Positions 18,569 to 27,105 of a stretch of DNA of 64,000 nucleotides are shown piece by piece. The notes beneath the pieces are model-generated. The model ran no database searches, had not been told where the DNA came from, and saw only the letters and a list, made by a program, of their open reading frames with translations. The stretch is taken from positions 310,001-374,000 of the forward strand of contig NZ_JARXIA010000002.1 in assembly GCF_031127875.1 (NCBI RefSeq), read 5' to 3'. How positions within the stretch are numbered: position 1 is the stretch's first letter; each line of letters begins with the position of its first letter. The translations under genes and the position numbers were made by a program. This DNA is from Pelagicoccus sp. SDUM812005. Lineage in GTDB: Bacteria > Verrucomicrobiota > Verrucomicrobiia > Opitutales > Opitutaceae.

Positions 18569-19231
18569 CTAGGAGTTCCCCATTGCAGCTTCCGATAAAG
18601 AGACTCTGACCTGCGAAATTCGTTCAAGATCCTTCAGCCCGGGCTCAATTTCGAGTGAACTATTGAAGTCCAAGACATCCGCCCCGGTCTCCACCAAGGC
18701 TTCCGCCGCGTTCTCCGGCGAGATTCCGCCCGCCAAAATCCACTTCGCTTCCGGATAGCGCTTCCGGTTATCCGCAAAGCTCCCCCAATCGCTCTTAGTC
18801 CCAGTCCCGCCATAGGTGTCCTGGTCCTGCTTGAACGCATCCCAGAGAATTCCGCTGGCATGCTGCAGGAGCAACGGATCGAAGGCCACGCCCGGAGCCA
18901 TCTTGGGTGCCAACCACAGCCTTTCCTTCCCCACGAGCTTCGACCAGCCTTCGACCTCCTCCACGATCCCTATCGGGAAATGGATCTGGAACTTGTCGAA
19001 GCCGAGCCCTTCGAGCTGAGCCAGCGAATAAAGGTCGGGAGCCACCGTCACCGCCACCTTCGGCACCTCCGGCAAACGGGGCAAGATATCACGGTAGCGC
19101 TCCAGCCGAATGCCGCGCGGCGACTTGGGATAAAAAATAAACCCCAAGTAATCCGCTCCCGCCTCCGCAGCCGCCTGAGCGTCGCGGGCCCGCGTGAGCC
19201 CGCAAACCTTGAACTGGATTCCGTTTACCAT
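18569..19231 (-). CDS. trpF: phosphoribosylanthranilate isomerase
   Basis: A 220-residue TIM-barrel enzyme of tryptophan synthesis. It has the N-terminal catalytic KVCGLTRARDA block (Cys at about residue 10), DYLGFIFYPKSPRGI, and the C-terminal phosphate-binding LAGGISPENAAEAL and LDFNSSLEIEPGLKD region, whose Asp is the catalytic acid in the family. It lies 9 bases after the DegT-family gene and shares its operon. The trpB gene is elsewhere in this window (34.7 kb), so the trp genes are scattered in this organism. Confidence 0.95.
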   Translation of the reverse strand: MVNGIQFKVCGLTRARDAQAAAEAGADYLGFIFYPKSPRGIRLERYRDILPRLPEVPKVAVTVAPDLYSLAQLEGLGFDKFQIHFPIGIVEEVEGWSKLVGKERLWLAPKMAPGVAFDPLLLQHASGILWDAFKQDQDTYGGTGTKSDWGSFADNRKRYPEAKWILAGGISPENAAEALVETGADVLDFNSSLEIEPGLKDLERISQVRVSLSEAAMGNS

Positions 19232-19240
19232 TCCGCCACC

Positions 19241-20338
19241 CTAGGCGAACGCGTTGAGCTTTTCGATCACGTAATTGACCTCCTCGTCCGTGAGCTCCGG
19301 TACGATCGGCAGACTGAGACAGGTCTTGGCCAACTCCTCCGCCACAGGGAAATCGCCCTCCTTGTAACCCAAGAAATTGAAGCACGGCTGCAGATGGAGC
19401 GGATAAGGATAGACGATATCGCTGCCGATCCCCTCCTCCGCCAAGTACGCCTTCAAGCGATCCCGCTCCGCGTGGCGAATGGTGAACATGTGGTAGACCG
19501 ATTCGCCGTAGCGAGCCGGCACCGGCAAGGCGATGCTAGGATTGTCGATCCCGCCCAAGTAGCAGCGGGCGATCTTCTGGCGGCGAGCCGTCTTCCCGCG
19601 CAAGTGCGGAAGCTTCACGTTGAGCGAAGCCGCCTGCAGGCCTTCCAATCTATTGTTGTAGCCCACGAAATGGTTGAGGTAGCGCTCCTTGGAGCCATGC
19701 GCCCGCAGGATCTTGATCTGCTCGAGCATCCCCGCGTCGCGCGACGTGACCGCGCCGCCCTCACCCAGGCCGCCCAAATTCTTGGTCGGATAGAAGGAAA
19801 AGGCACCCGCATCTCCGATGTCACCTACCGAGCGATCCTTGTACCGGGCCAAGTGAGCCTGGGCCGCGTCCTCCACCACCTTGATTCCACGGGACGACGC
19901 CAGCTCCAGGATCGGCTCCATGTCGGCCGCCTGACCGAACAAATGAGTCACCACGATCGCCTTCGTCTTCTCCGTGATGAGCGACTCGAGTCCCTCCGGA
20001 TCGATGGTATAGGTCTTGGGGTCTATATCGGCAAATACAACCTTGGCGCCCACGTACTGGGCAAACCAAGCGGATGCGATAAAAGTAAACGCCGGCACAA
20101 TGACCTCGTCGCCAGGGCCGATGCCCATGGCTAGGGCGATCAAGTGCAACGCCTCCGTCCCACTGCCAACACCCACGCAGCCCGCCACTTCCTGCACCTC
20201 GGCGAACCCTCGCTCGAAGGCATCCACATCCGGCCCCAAGCAAAAACCGCCATGGTCGAGCGTGTTTGCAAACGCTGCGAGCAACTCCTCCTTCAGCGGC
20301 TCATGGGCCCGCTTGAGATCGATAAAAGGAACCTTCAT
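19241..20338 (-). CDS. DegT/DnrJ/EryC1/StrS-family sugar aminotransferase
   Basis: A 365-residue PLP enzyme. The family starts MKVPFIDLKRAHEPL, the cofactor lysine is in FSFYPTKNLGGLGEGGAV, and the conserved VVEDAAQAH block precedes it. Members usually aminate NDP-linked keto-sugars for surface polysaccharide, but no sugar-nucleotide genes are nearby, so the substrate is open. It sits between the tetrapyrrole genes and trpF on the same strand, 97 bases after cobA/hemD. Confidence 0.9.
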   Translation of the reverse strand: MKVPFIDLKRAHEPLKEELLAAFANTLDHGGFCLGPDVDAFERGFAEVQEVAGCVGVGSGTEALHLIALAMGIGPGDEVIVPAFTFIASAWFAQYVGAKVVFADIDPKTYTIDPEGLESLITEKTKAIVVTHLFGQAADMEPILELASSRGIKVVEDAAQAHLARYKDRSVGDIGDAGAFSFYPTKNLGGLGEGGAVTSRDAGMLEQIKILRAHGSKERYLNHFVGYNNRLEGLQAASLNVKLPHLRGKTARRQKIARCYLGGIDNPSIALPVPARYGESVYHMFTIRHAERDRLKAYLAEEGIGSDIVYPYPLHLQPCFNFLGYKEGDFPVAEELAKTCLSLPIVPELTDEEVNYVIEKLNAFA

Positions 20339-20434
20339 AATTTAAAAAACAGAAATCCAAAGGCGAAAAGCGAGCTTGCCTCGCGATCGCCAAACCTAAA
20401 TCGCGGCGCCGGGCCGCTTCCCACAATCAAAAAC

Positions 20435-21958
20435 TCACTTTCCGAAACGCTTTACCACCGCGTCGACCAAACTTTCCAAGCTGGCCTCCTTGGCCTCGAG
20501 GTCGACCGGCATGCCGATCTGCTTCATCGAAGCCGAAGTGATCGGACCAATGCTGATCGTCTTGGGGCGCAGCGCGTCGGGACCGAGCTGCAGGTGCTTC
20601 GCCTGGTCGATGAAAGAACGCACGCCCGAGGAACTCGTGAACAGGATCCCGTCCGCCCCCTGCTCGCGAAACATCTTGGCCGCCGGGTTTTCGCTGAGAT
20701 CCGTCTGCTCCGTCTTGTAGACCTCGAAACGGTCCACGATGGCCCGCGCCTCCTCGAGCTTGTCCAGCAAGACGTCGCGGCCGAGGTTTCCAGCGACGAC
20801 CAGCACCTTGGCGCTGTCGAGGCTATCCGTGGCGACCAAGGCTTCCGCCAAGCTCTCCGCATTGGCCTCGTCCGGTATCAGGTCGGTGGTGACGTAATAC
20901 TTCTTGATCTCCTTCGCAGTCGACTTCCCCACCGCCGCGATCCGCAGGAAACCTAAGGAACGAATGTCCTCGAAGCGCTTAAAAAAAGCCTCGAAGAAAT
21001 AGCGCACCCCGTTCGGACTGGAAAAAACGAGCCAATCGTAGGATGCGATTTCCGAAAACACATCTTCAGCGGTTTGCGGATTCACATTTCCGGAAATCGT
21101 GATCAAAGGCAGGCCAATCACCTCCGCTCCCAGCTTTTCCAGCATCGAACTCAATTCGCTCGCTTGCCCTTGGCTACGCGTAACGACGAGCTTGCGCCCT
21201 TGCAGCGGCTTCTTTTCGAACCATGACAAATCTTCACTCATAGCAGCAGTCTCTCCTACAATAATTATGGCCGGAGCCTTCAGGCCAAAGGCCTTGGTCG
21301 TATCTGAAATAGTATCCAGCTTTCCGCGACAAATCCGTTGATGCCCCATGGTCGCCCACTCCACGCACGCGACCGGCGTCGTCCCCGGAAAACCGCCCTC
21401 CATCAAACGACCGGAGATCCGCTCGATATTGGCGACCCCCATGTAGATGCAAATCGTGGCGTTCTTCTTGGGCAAGCTCCCCCAGTCCACCGTCGTATCC
21501 ATCTTTTCTGGATCCTCGTGGCCCGTTACGAAAACCAAGGTCGCGTTCGTATTGCGGTTGGTCAGCGGAATTCCGCTAAACGCAGACGCCCCCATCGCAG
21601 AGGTAATGCCCGGAACCACCTCGAACGGAATTCCCGCTGCGGCAAGCGCCATAGCTTCCTCGCCGCCGCGTCCAAAGATAAACGGATCCCCGCCCTTCAA
21701 GCGCACCACCCGCCTTCCCTCCCGGGCCTTCGCGAGCAAGATATCCTGAATTTCCTCCTGCTTCTTGGAGTGAAACCCCTTTCGCTTGCCCACGCAGATC
21801 TGTTCGCAGCCTTCCGGCAGCAGGTAGGTAAAAGCAGGATGAACAAGGTAGTCGTAGACCAAGACTTCTGCCGTCTCGATCAGTTGCTTGGCCCGCACGG
21901 TGAGGAGGTCCGGATTTCCAGGTCCCGCCCCAACCAGATAAACGATTCCCTTAGGCAT
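20435..21958 (-). CDS. uroporphyrinogen-III C-methyltransferase / uroporphyrinogen-III synthase fusion
   Basis: A 507-residue two-enzyme protein. The first half is a SAM-dependent CobA-type methyltransferase: VYLVGAGPGNPDLLTV at the start, VVRLKGGDPFIFGRGGEE near 87, and PGITSAMGASAFSGIPLT. From about residue 255 a HemD domain follows (RKLVVTRSQGQASELSSML, WLVFSSPNGVRYFF, LFTSSSGVRSF). It closes the tetrapyrrole ring and then directs uroporphyrinogen III toward sirohaem or cobalamin. The start overlaps the end of hemC by 8 bases, so translation is coupled. Confidence 0.93.
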   Translation of the reverse strand: MPKGIVYLVGAGPGNPDLLTVRAKQLIETAEVLVYDYLVHPAFTYLLPEGCEQICVGKRKGFHSKKQEEIQDILLAKAREGRRVVRLKGGDPFIFGRGGEEAMALAAAGIPFEVVPGITSAMGASAFSGIPLTNRNTNATLVFVTGHEDPEKMDTTVDWGSLPKKNATICIYMGVANIERISGRLMEGGFPGTTPVACVEWATMGHQRICRGKLDTISDTTKAFGLKAPAIIIVGETAAMSEDLSWFEKKPLQGRKLVVTRSQGQASELSSMLEKLGAEVIGLPLITISGNVNPQTAEDVFSEIASYDWLVFSSPNGVRYFFEAFFKRFEDIRSLGFLRIAAVGKSTAKEIKKYYVTTDLIPDEANAESLAEALVATDSLDSAKVLVVAGNLGRDVLLDKLEEARAIVDRFEVYKTEQTDLSENPAAKMFREQGADGILFTSSSGVRSFIDQAKHLQLGPDALRPKTISIGPITSASMKQIGMPVDLEAKEASLESLVDAVVKRFGK

Positions 21959-22826
21959 CCTTGAGTTCGAGCTGCTCTATCAGCTTAGCGGCAATCTTCT
22001 TGTAGCGAGTCGCCACGTACTCCATCGGGAGAGAACGCACTTCCTTGCCGCACTGCTTGTGGTAAATCCGCAAGCTGCCGCCCACGTAATTGACAGCAAA
22101 GGCGACTTGGCACCCGCCCCCGAGTTCCTCCAAAAAGGCTCGTTCGAGATTGACCGCAATAGCCGTCTCCTCATCGAGATGGGCTGCAAACGTATCCACA
22201 TCTTCCGTACGGCACTGGATAGCAACCGCAGCCTGACCGACCGCCGGCACGCACTCGTCCAAGCTCAAGGTGCGAAAAGTTACGCCTTCCCACGACTCGA
22301 TTCCCAAGCGATTCAAGCCGGCCGAGGCCAAAACCGTCGCATCGGCATCGCCCCGAGCAATCTTAGTGAGGCGCGTATCCACATTTCCGCGAATCTCCGT
22401 GAACTCAGCTTCCGGAAACAGGTAGCGCAGCTGGATACGGCGACGCGGACTCCCGGTCGCGATGAGCTTGGGGCTTTCGACGCCTTCGCGTAGGATCAAA
22501 ACATCCTCGCAAGTCTCGCGCGGCAAGAAGCCGGCGAGAGAAAGGCCCTCCGGCATCTCGGAGGGCAGATCCTTGGCGCTATGTACCGCGAAATCCGCGC
22601 GACCTTCCAGCAGAGCTTCTTCGAGCTCCTTCGTGAAGAGCCCCTTTCCGCCCTGCTTTTCCAATGACCACTCCTGACGCTTGTCGCCAGTAGTCACCAT
22701 TTTTTCGATACGAAAGATCGCATCCGGCATTCCACGCTCGAAGAGCTCCTTGGCCAGATGCGTCTGGGCCATAGCCAACGGGCTCTTGCGCGTGGCGATG
22801 ACGTATTCCCGAGCGGGTTTGATCAT
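21951..22826 (-). CDS. hemC: porphobilinogen deaminase (hydroxymethylbilane synthase)
   Basis: A 291-residue HemC. It has the N-terminal EYVIATRKSPLAMAQT block, the active-site AVHSAKDLPSEMPEGL, and the dipyrromethane-cofactor cysteine in ELGGGCQVAFAV. It polymerises four porphobilinogen molecules into the linear tetrapyrrole that the downstream fusion enzyme cyclises. I chose the ATG at 22826; a TTG at 22850 would add eight residues. ilvN lies 36 bases upstream on the same strand, an unusual pairing. Confidence 0.94.
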   Translation of the reverse strand: MIKPAREYVIATRKSPLAMAQTHLAKELFERGMPDAIFRIEKMVTTGDKRQEWSLEKQGGKGLFTKELEEALLEGRADFAVHSAKDLPSEMPEGLSLAGFLPRETCEDVLILREGVESPKLIATGSPRRRIQLRYLFPEAEFTEIRGNVDTRLTKIARGDADATVLASAGLNRLGIESWEGVTFRTLSLDECVPAVGQAAVAIQCRTEDVDTFAAHLDEETAIAVNLERAFLEELGGGCQVAFAVNYVGGSLRIYHKQCGKEVRSLPMEYVATRYKKIAAKLIEQLELKDA

Positions 22827-22862
22827 CTTGAGAGTTTGCTGAGAAGACAAAAGCCGCGGAGC

Positions 22863-23333
22863 CTAGCGCTCCATGGCGAGATTGCCCGTACGGCCAAGCT
22901 CGATGATTCCGAAGGACTCGATCAGATTCAGGAAAGCCTCGATCTTGCCCTCGTCCCCCGTGATTTCCGCAACCACGTCGGAATGCGTCACGCTGATGAT
23001 CTTCGCGCGGAAGAGGTCGCAGATCTGGATGATCTCGGCGCGATTGGTGGAGTCGGTCTTGAGCTTCACCATAACCAGCTCGCGGGAAACCGCTTGCCCG
23101 GTCTTGAAGTCGTGCACCTCGACAACGTTGATCAGCTTCTTGAGCTGCTTGGTGATTTGATCGAGCACAGCATCGTCGCCACGCACTACAGCAGTTACGC
23201 GAGACAGCTCGGAATCGTGGGTCGGAGCCACGTTGAGAGTGTCGATGTTAAAACCGCGGCCGCTGAAGAGGCCCGCGATACGCGCGAGTACGCCGAATTT
23301 GTTTTCTACGAGGACGGAGATGGTGTGTCGCAT
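22863..23333 (-). CDS. ilvN: acetolactate synthase small (regulatory) subunit
   Basis: A 156-residue ACT-domain protein: MRHTISVLVENKFGVLARIAGLFSGR at the start, with the GRGFNIDTLNVAPT segment, and a second ACT-like half after about residue 75. It binds valine and gives feedback control of the large subunit IlvB. The large subunit is not adjacent here; the gene instead heads the hemC-cobA/hemD transcript. A strong hairpin lies in its leader and tRNA-Val is divergent just upstream. Confidence 0.93.
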   Translation of the reverse strand: MRHTISVLVENKFGVLARIAGLFSGRGFNIDTLNVAPTHDSELSRVTAVVRGDDAVLDQITKQLKKLINVVEVHDFKTGQAVSRELVMVKLKTDSTNRAEIIQICDLFRAKIISVTHSDVVAEITGDEGKIEAFLNLIESFGIIELGRTGNLAMER

Positions 23334-23375
23334 GAGAGATCAGGTTTAAAAAAGGGCGACTTCTTAGCCGAGGGG

Positions 23376-23407
23376 TTCGGGGCATGCAAGGAGCATGTTA
23401 CCCCGAA
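23376..23407 (-). promoter_or_regulatory. leader hairpin upstream of ilvN
   Basis: TTCGGGGCATG pairs with CATG and CCCCGAA across a 7-base loop with a 3-base bulge. It lies about 45-75 bases before the ilvN ATG, and a run of six T residues follows nearer the gene. An attenuation role is possible but no leader peptide was identified. Confidence 0.45.
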
Positions 23408-23473
23408 CTCAATTTTCTTAAATTTTGCCTTGCCAAGGCGCTTTGGCAGATTCTTATTTGCGGCCTTTCCCAT

Positions 23474-23550
<77 letters not shown>

Positions 23551-23551
<1 letters not shown>

Positions 23552-23571
23552 TTCTTCGCTCCGCGAAGAAT
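23551..23571 (+). other. hairpin directly after tRNA-Val
   Basis: ATTCTTCG pairs with CGAAGAAT across 5 bases, overlapping the last A of CCA. It has no T run; it may mark 3' processing of the tRNA precursor or act as a weak terminator. Confidence 0.5.
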
Positions 23572-23682
23572 CCGTTCCCGCCTCAGGCGGAGAACCTGCC
23601 CAAAGAGACGGCGCCGCGATCAAGTTCTACTTGAAACACAAGGAGCGTTCGCCCATGCAATGAAGGCCTTTTCCCTCTCAAC

Positions 23683-24519
23683 ATGCCTGCAGAAGCCGAA
23701 CCGAAGCCAGACCCAATCCCCATCACGCCTTGGAAAAAGGCCATGCTCTTCGCGGTCGCGCTGCTCTTCGGGGGCACGCTTTTCGAATACTACCGGGGCG
23801 GCATCAACGAGACGGGCGGCTGGCTTTGGCCCATGCTCTTCATCCCGCTAATCCTCTACCTGCTCGGAATCGTCTACGGCGACGTCCCCGCCCGCTACTA
23901 CGACCTCAAAGTACTCAAGCCCTTCCCAGTTCCCTTTGCCCGCCAGTTCGACCGCTGCGTCCTGGCCATCATCGTCCTCTTCACCGGACTCTTCCTCAAC
24001 CTGGTCCTGCTCGGACTCTCCCTATTCGTGGGGGCCAAGCTGATGCTCACCATTTTCTACCTGCTCTACATGGTGCTGATGCTAGCCGAATTGCCCAACT
24101 CGCTCCGCATCTTCCGCTTCATCCAGCACGTCAACACCGTGCAGTACGTCTCCGCCATCCACCCGAACACCTTCAAGAAGGCGATCGCCTACTACTCTCC
24201 GGAACAAGACAAACTCAGCGGCGAAGAACTCATCCAACACCTCTCCACCCTCTACAAAAGCCTGGTAGCGGAAGCGGAAGAACTCGTCGTCAAGGAATCG
24301 CCGCTCACCCGCGAGCAACAAATCGCCCTCAACCTCGCCGTACGCGCCGGGGAAGCCATCCGTCGCTCCCGCATTGCCAACCAAAGCCACGAATGCGAGC
24401 GCCTGCGAGCCAACATGTTCCTGCTCGAAGCGCTCGAAGCCAACGCCGGCCTGCAAATCCCCGAGGACGTGCAAGCCCTGCGCAACAAAATCAAGGGCAT
24501 CCAGCCCGGCGTCGCCTAA
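23683..24519 (+). CDS. multi-pass membrane protein of unknown function
   Basis: A 278-residue protein. After a Pro-rich N-terminus there are about four hydrophobic helices (around AMLFAVALLFGGTLF, WPMLFIPLILYLLGIVYG, CVLAIIVLFTGLFLNLVLLG and LMLTIFYLLYMVLML). They end near residue 135 and are followed by a soluble helical region of about 140 residues with AEELVVKESPLTREQQIAL and a Leu-rich C-terminus. No family is recognised. It lies downstream of tRNA-Val on the same strand. A C-rich, G-poor tract follows the stop codon. Confidence 0.75.
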   Translation: MPAEAEPKPDPIPITPWKKAMLFAVALLFGGTLFEYYRGGINETGGWLWPMLFIPLILYLLGIVYGDVPARYYDLKVLKPFPVPFARQFDRCVLAIIVLFTGLFLNLVLLGLSLFVGAKLMLTIFYLLYMVLMLAELPNSLRIFRFIQHVNTVQYVSAIHPNTFKKAIAYYSPEQDKLSGEELIQHLSTLYKSLVAEAEELVVKESPLTREQQIALNLAVRAGEAIRRSRIANQSHECERLRANMFLLEALEANAGLQIPEDVQALRNKIKGIQPGVA

Positions 24520-24750
24520 AGCCGTCTTCCCGGCACCCGCGCCAAACACCCCAGCACGCCCCATCGCCCGACGAAAAAAGCGACGCCCCCAGCTCCCCCA
24601 ACGCCGCACGCCACGCTCCCACGCGCAGCGACGCCCCAACGCCCGCTCCAACACCCCAACGCGCCGCCCATACACGCTCCGAACGCACAAGCACGCCCCA
24701 CAGGCATCACGCGCAAACCGCCTCGCGCGCAAACCAAACCCAACGTTATA
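24520..24750 (+). other. C-rich, G- and T-poor intergenic tract (possible Rho-dependent terminator)
   Basis: From the stop codon of the membrane protein for about 220 bases the plus strand is dominated by C and A with few T, and contains imperfect repeats of ACGCCCCAAC and two copies of CGCGCAAACC. A C-over-G bubble just after a gene is the known signature of a Rho loading site. Frames across it show no protein-like composition. Confidence 0.4.
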
Positions 24751-24996
24751 TTATTTTTGCGCAGAAGCTAAGCGCCGCCGCCTTTCCCCTTTCCCCGTAA
24801 ACAAGAAAAAAAAGTTCACCACCCTTGCGCGGGGAAACGCTCCCGAGGGCAGGGCTGGCGCTCGTGCCACGCCGCAATGCAGGATATTAGAGCAGCGATC
24901 TGCGGCACGCCGCAAGCAGCCTTCGCTCTTTGAGCTTCGTCCCCACGGCGACGGACCCACAGCCAAACGGCAATCCCAATGCTTTTGATGATGAAC
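24751..24996. other. gene-free stretch between the membrane protein and glnB terminator
   Basis: No credible gene. It holds two copies of CACGCCGCAA (near 24869 and 24908) and a GC-rich patch. A short minus-strand frame exists but has low-complexity, atypical composition. Confidence 0.5.
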
Positions 24997-25037
24997 AAAA
25001 AAAAAAAGACCGACCTTCCCCTGCGGGAAAGTCGGCC
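24997..25037 (-). terminator. intrinsic terminator of glnB
   Basis: On the minus strand a 13-base arm (25037-25025) pairs with 25020-25008 around a 4-base loop with one mismatch, followed by about ten T residues. Confidence 0.9.
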
Positions 25038-25066
25038 AGAAAAGGAATTAACCTTGCGGGCTAAGC

Positions 25067-25432
<366 letters not shown>

Positions 25433-25492
25433 TTAGTACGGATTGAGTTACTTTATGCAAGTAAATGTCCTTCTTAACCTTACAGGCATTCC

Positions 25493-26824
25493 CTAGCGGG
25501 AAGTGATGGAGAAGTCCGGATAGGCTTCTTGACCGTGCTCGCCGATGTCGAGCCCTTCGAATTCTTCCTCTTCCGAGACCCGAACTCCCATGACTGCCTT
25601 GATCGCGCCGAAGACGATGATCGAGAAGACAAAGGCAAACGCCGCGTAGGTGAGCGTGCCGATAAGCTGAACGCCGACGCTGAAGTCACCGAAGATCCCT
25701 ACTGCCAACGTTCCCCAGATACCACAGACACCGTGGACCGAAATCGCGCCGACCGGATCGTCGATCTTGATCTTGTCGAAGAAGAGGATGGCGAAGACCA
25801 CGAGCACACCAGCGACCGCACCGATGATGATGGAGCTGAAGACACCGACCGAGTCAGCGCCAGCCGTGATGCCCACGAGACCGGCAAGGATACCGTTGAG
25901 CGCCATGGAAAGGTCAGGCTTCTTGAGCACGATCGCGCTCGTCGCCATGGAAGCGATGGCGCCGCCACACGCTGCCAGAGCAGTCGTTACGAAAACGTAG
26001 GAGACGAGCAAAGGATCTGCGGAAAGAACCGAACCGCCATTGAACCCGAACCAACCGAGGAAGAGGAGGAAGACGCCGATCGTCGCGAGCGGCATGCTGT
26101 GGCCGAGGATCGGCTTGATCTTGCCGTCCTTAGTGTACTTGCCCTTACGCGGGCCGAGGACGAGCACACAAGCGAGCGCCGCGAAACCGCCGAAGGCGTG
26201 TACGATGGAAGAACCGGCAAAGTCGTAGAAGCCCATGCGGTCGAGCCAGCCTCCGCCCCACTTCCAGGAACCTGCGAGCGGGTAAGCGAAGCCCACGAGG
26301 ATCACCGCGAAAACCATGAAGGAAGAGAGCTTGATACGCTCCGCAACCGCGCCGGACACGATCGTGGCCGCAGTCGCGGCGAACATCGCCTGGAAGATAA
26401 AGTCCGTCCACCATGTGTAGGCAGCGTAGCTGTCGGTCATGAGGGAGACGTCAGCGTTGTCGACCCCGAACCAGCTGCCCATCGCGAAGATGCCAGCGGA
26501 ATCGTCAGCAAAACCTGGATACATCGCATTGAAGCCCCAGAAAGCGTATGTGAGCACACCCGCCGCAAGGATAAACACGTTCTTGAAGAGGATGTTTACA
26601 GTGTTCTTCTGCTGGGTGAGACCCACCTCAAGAGTGGAGAATCCGAGGTGCATGGTAAAAACCAATGCAGCGGAGATAAGCAGCCAAAGGTTGTTTACAG
26701 TGAAAAGCGCGTAGCCGTCGGATTCGGCGAAGGCTTCGTAGCTTTCGTAGTCAGCTGCATAGGCCGATGCAGCGGCCACTCCCGCCAGGGCCAATACAGA
26801 TACATTTCTAAGGAGGTTTTTCAT
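25493..26824 (-). CDS. amt: ammonium transporter (Amt family)
   Basis: A 443-residue Amt protein. A cleavable-type signal peptide (MKNLLRNVSVLALAGVAAAS) precedes eleven expected transmembrane helices. Family blocks include FSTLEVGLTQQKNTVNIL, DFAGSSIVHAFGGFAALA with a pore histidine, and GFNGGSVLS. The second pore histidine is in SVHGVCGIWG. It conducts ammonium across the inner membrane. It is transcribed first, with glnB behind it. A good sigma-54 promoter lies 70 bases upstream, consistent with induction under nitrogen limitation. Confidence 0.95.
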   Translation of the reverse strand: MKNLLRNVSVLALAGVAAASAYAADYESYEAFAESDGYALFTVNNLWLLISAALVFTMHLGFSTLEVGLTQQKNTVNILFKNVFILAAGVLTYAFWGFNAMYPGFADDSAGIFAMGSWFGVDNADVSLMTDSYAAYTWWTDFIFQAMFAATAATIVSGAVAERIKLSSFMVFAVILVGFAYPLAGSWKWGGGWLDRMGFYDFAGSSIVHAFGGFAALACVLVLGPRKGKYTKDGKIKPILGHSMPLATIGVFLLFLGWFGFNGGSVLSADPLLVSYVFVTTALAACGGAIASMATSAIVLKKPDLSMALNGILAGLVGITAGADSVGVFSSIIIGAVAGVLVVFAILFFDKIKIDDPVGAISVHGVCGIWGTLAVGIFGDFSVGVQLIGTLTYAAFAFVFSIIVFGAIKAVMGVRVSEEEEFEGLDIGEHGQEAYPDFSITSR

Positions 26825-26890
26825 GTGGATCTATCAGTTGTTATTCAGGAATTGACGCTGCTTCGTGCAGATCAACAACCCCGAGCATTT

Positions 26891-26907
26891 AGCAACTGGC
26901 ATGCCAG
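26891..26907 (-). promoter_or_regulatory. sigma-54 promoter of amt-glnB
   Basis: Read on the minus strand, CTGGCATGCCAGTTGCT matches the -24/-12 consensus with correct GG-to-GC spacing. The predicted transcription start is near 26880, about 56 bases before the amt ATG. Amt-GlnK operons are commonly sigma-54 controlled. Confidence 0.7.
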
Positions 26908-26977
26908 CGCCCTCCTCTCCCAAAAAAATCGCGAGTTAGCCCCTCTAGATCCATGAATATTATTACTGCCAAGCAGT

Positions 26978-26991
26978 GATCTAGGTAGATC
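26978..26991. promoter_or_regulatory. candidate enhancer dyad upstream of amt
   Basis: GATCT-AGGT-AGATC, about 75-95 bases upstream of the sigma-54 promoter. Its TAGATCCA half recurs at 26945 and inverted at 26826. It may bind an NtrC-like activator; it does not closely match the E. coli NtrC site. Confidence 0.4.
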
Positions 26992-27034
26992 CAACCGCAC
27001 GCCCTCGCTCGGGCGCTCAAATGTGACCGAGCAC

Positions 27035-27066
27035 AAAAAAGGAGCCGCTCGAATTTGAGCGACTCC
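27035..27066 (-). terminator. intrinsic terminator of aspS
   Basis: On the minus strand GGAGTCGCTC pairs with GAGCGGCTCC (27066-27057 with 27050-27041) and is followed by six T residues. Confidence 0.9.
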
Positions 27067-27105
27067 CCTAAAGTATTTGCAATCAGTCCCGAAGGCTGCC
27101 CCGAA

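Noticed and set aside
24751-24966. Short minus-strand frame with basic, Arg/Ser/Ala-rich product
   Set aside because: Atypical composition, no ribosome site, no conserved feature; it lies in a gene-free, repeat-bearing gap.
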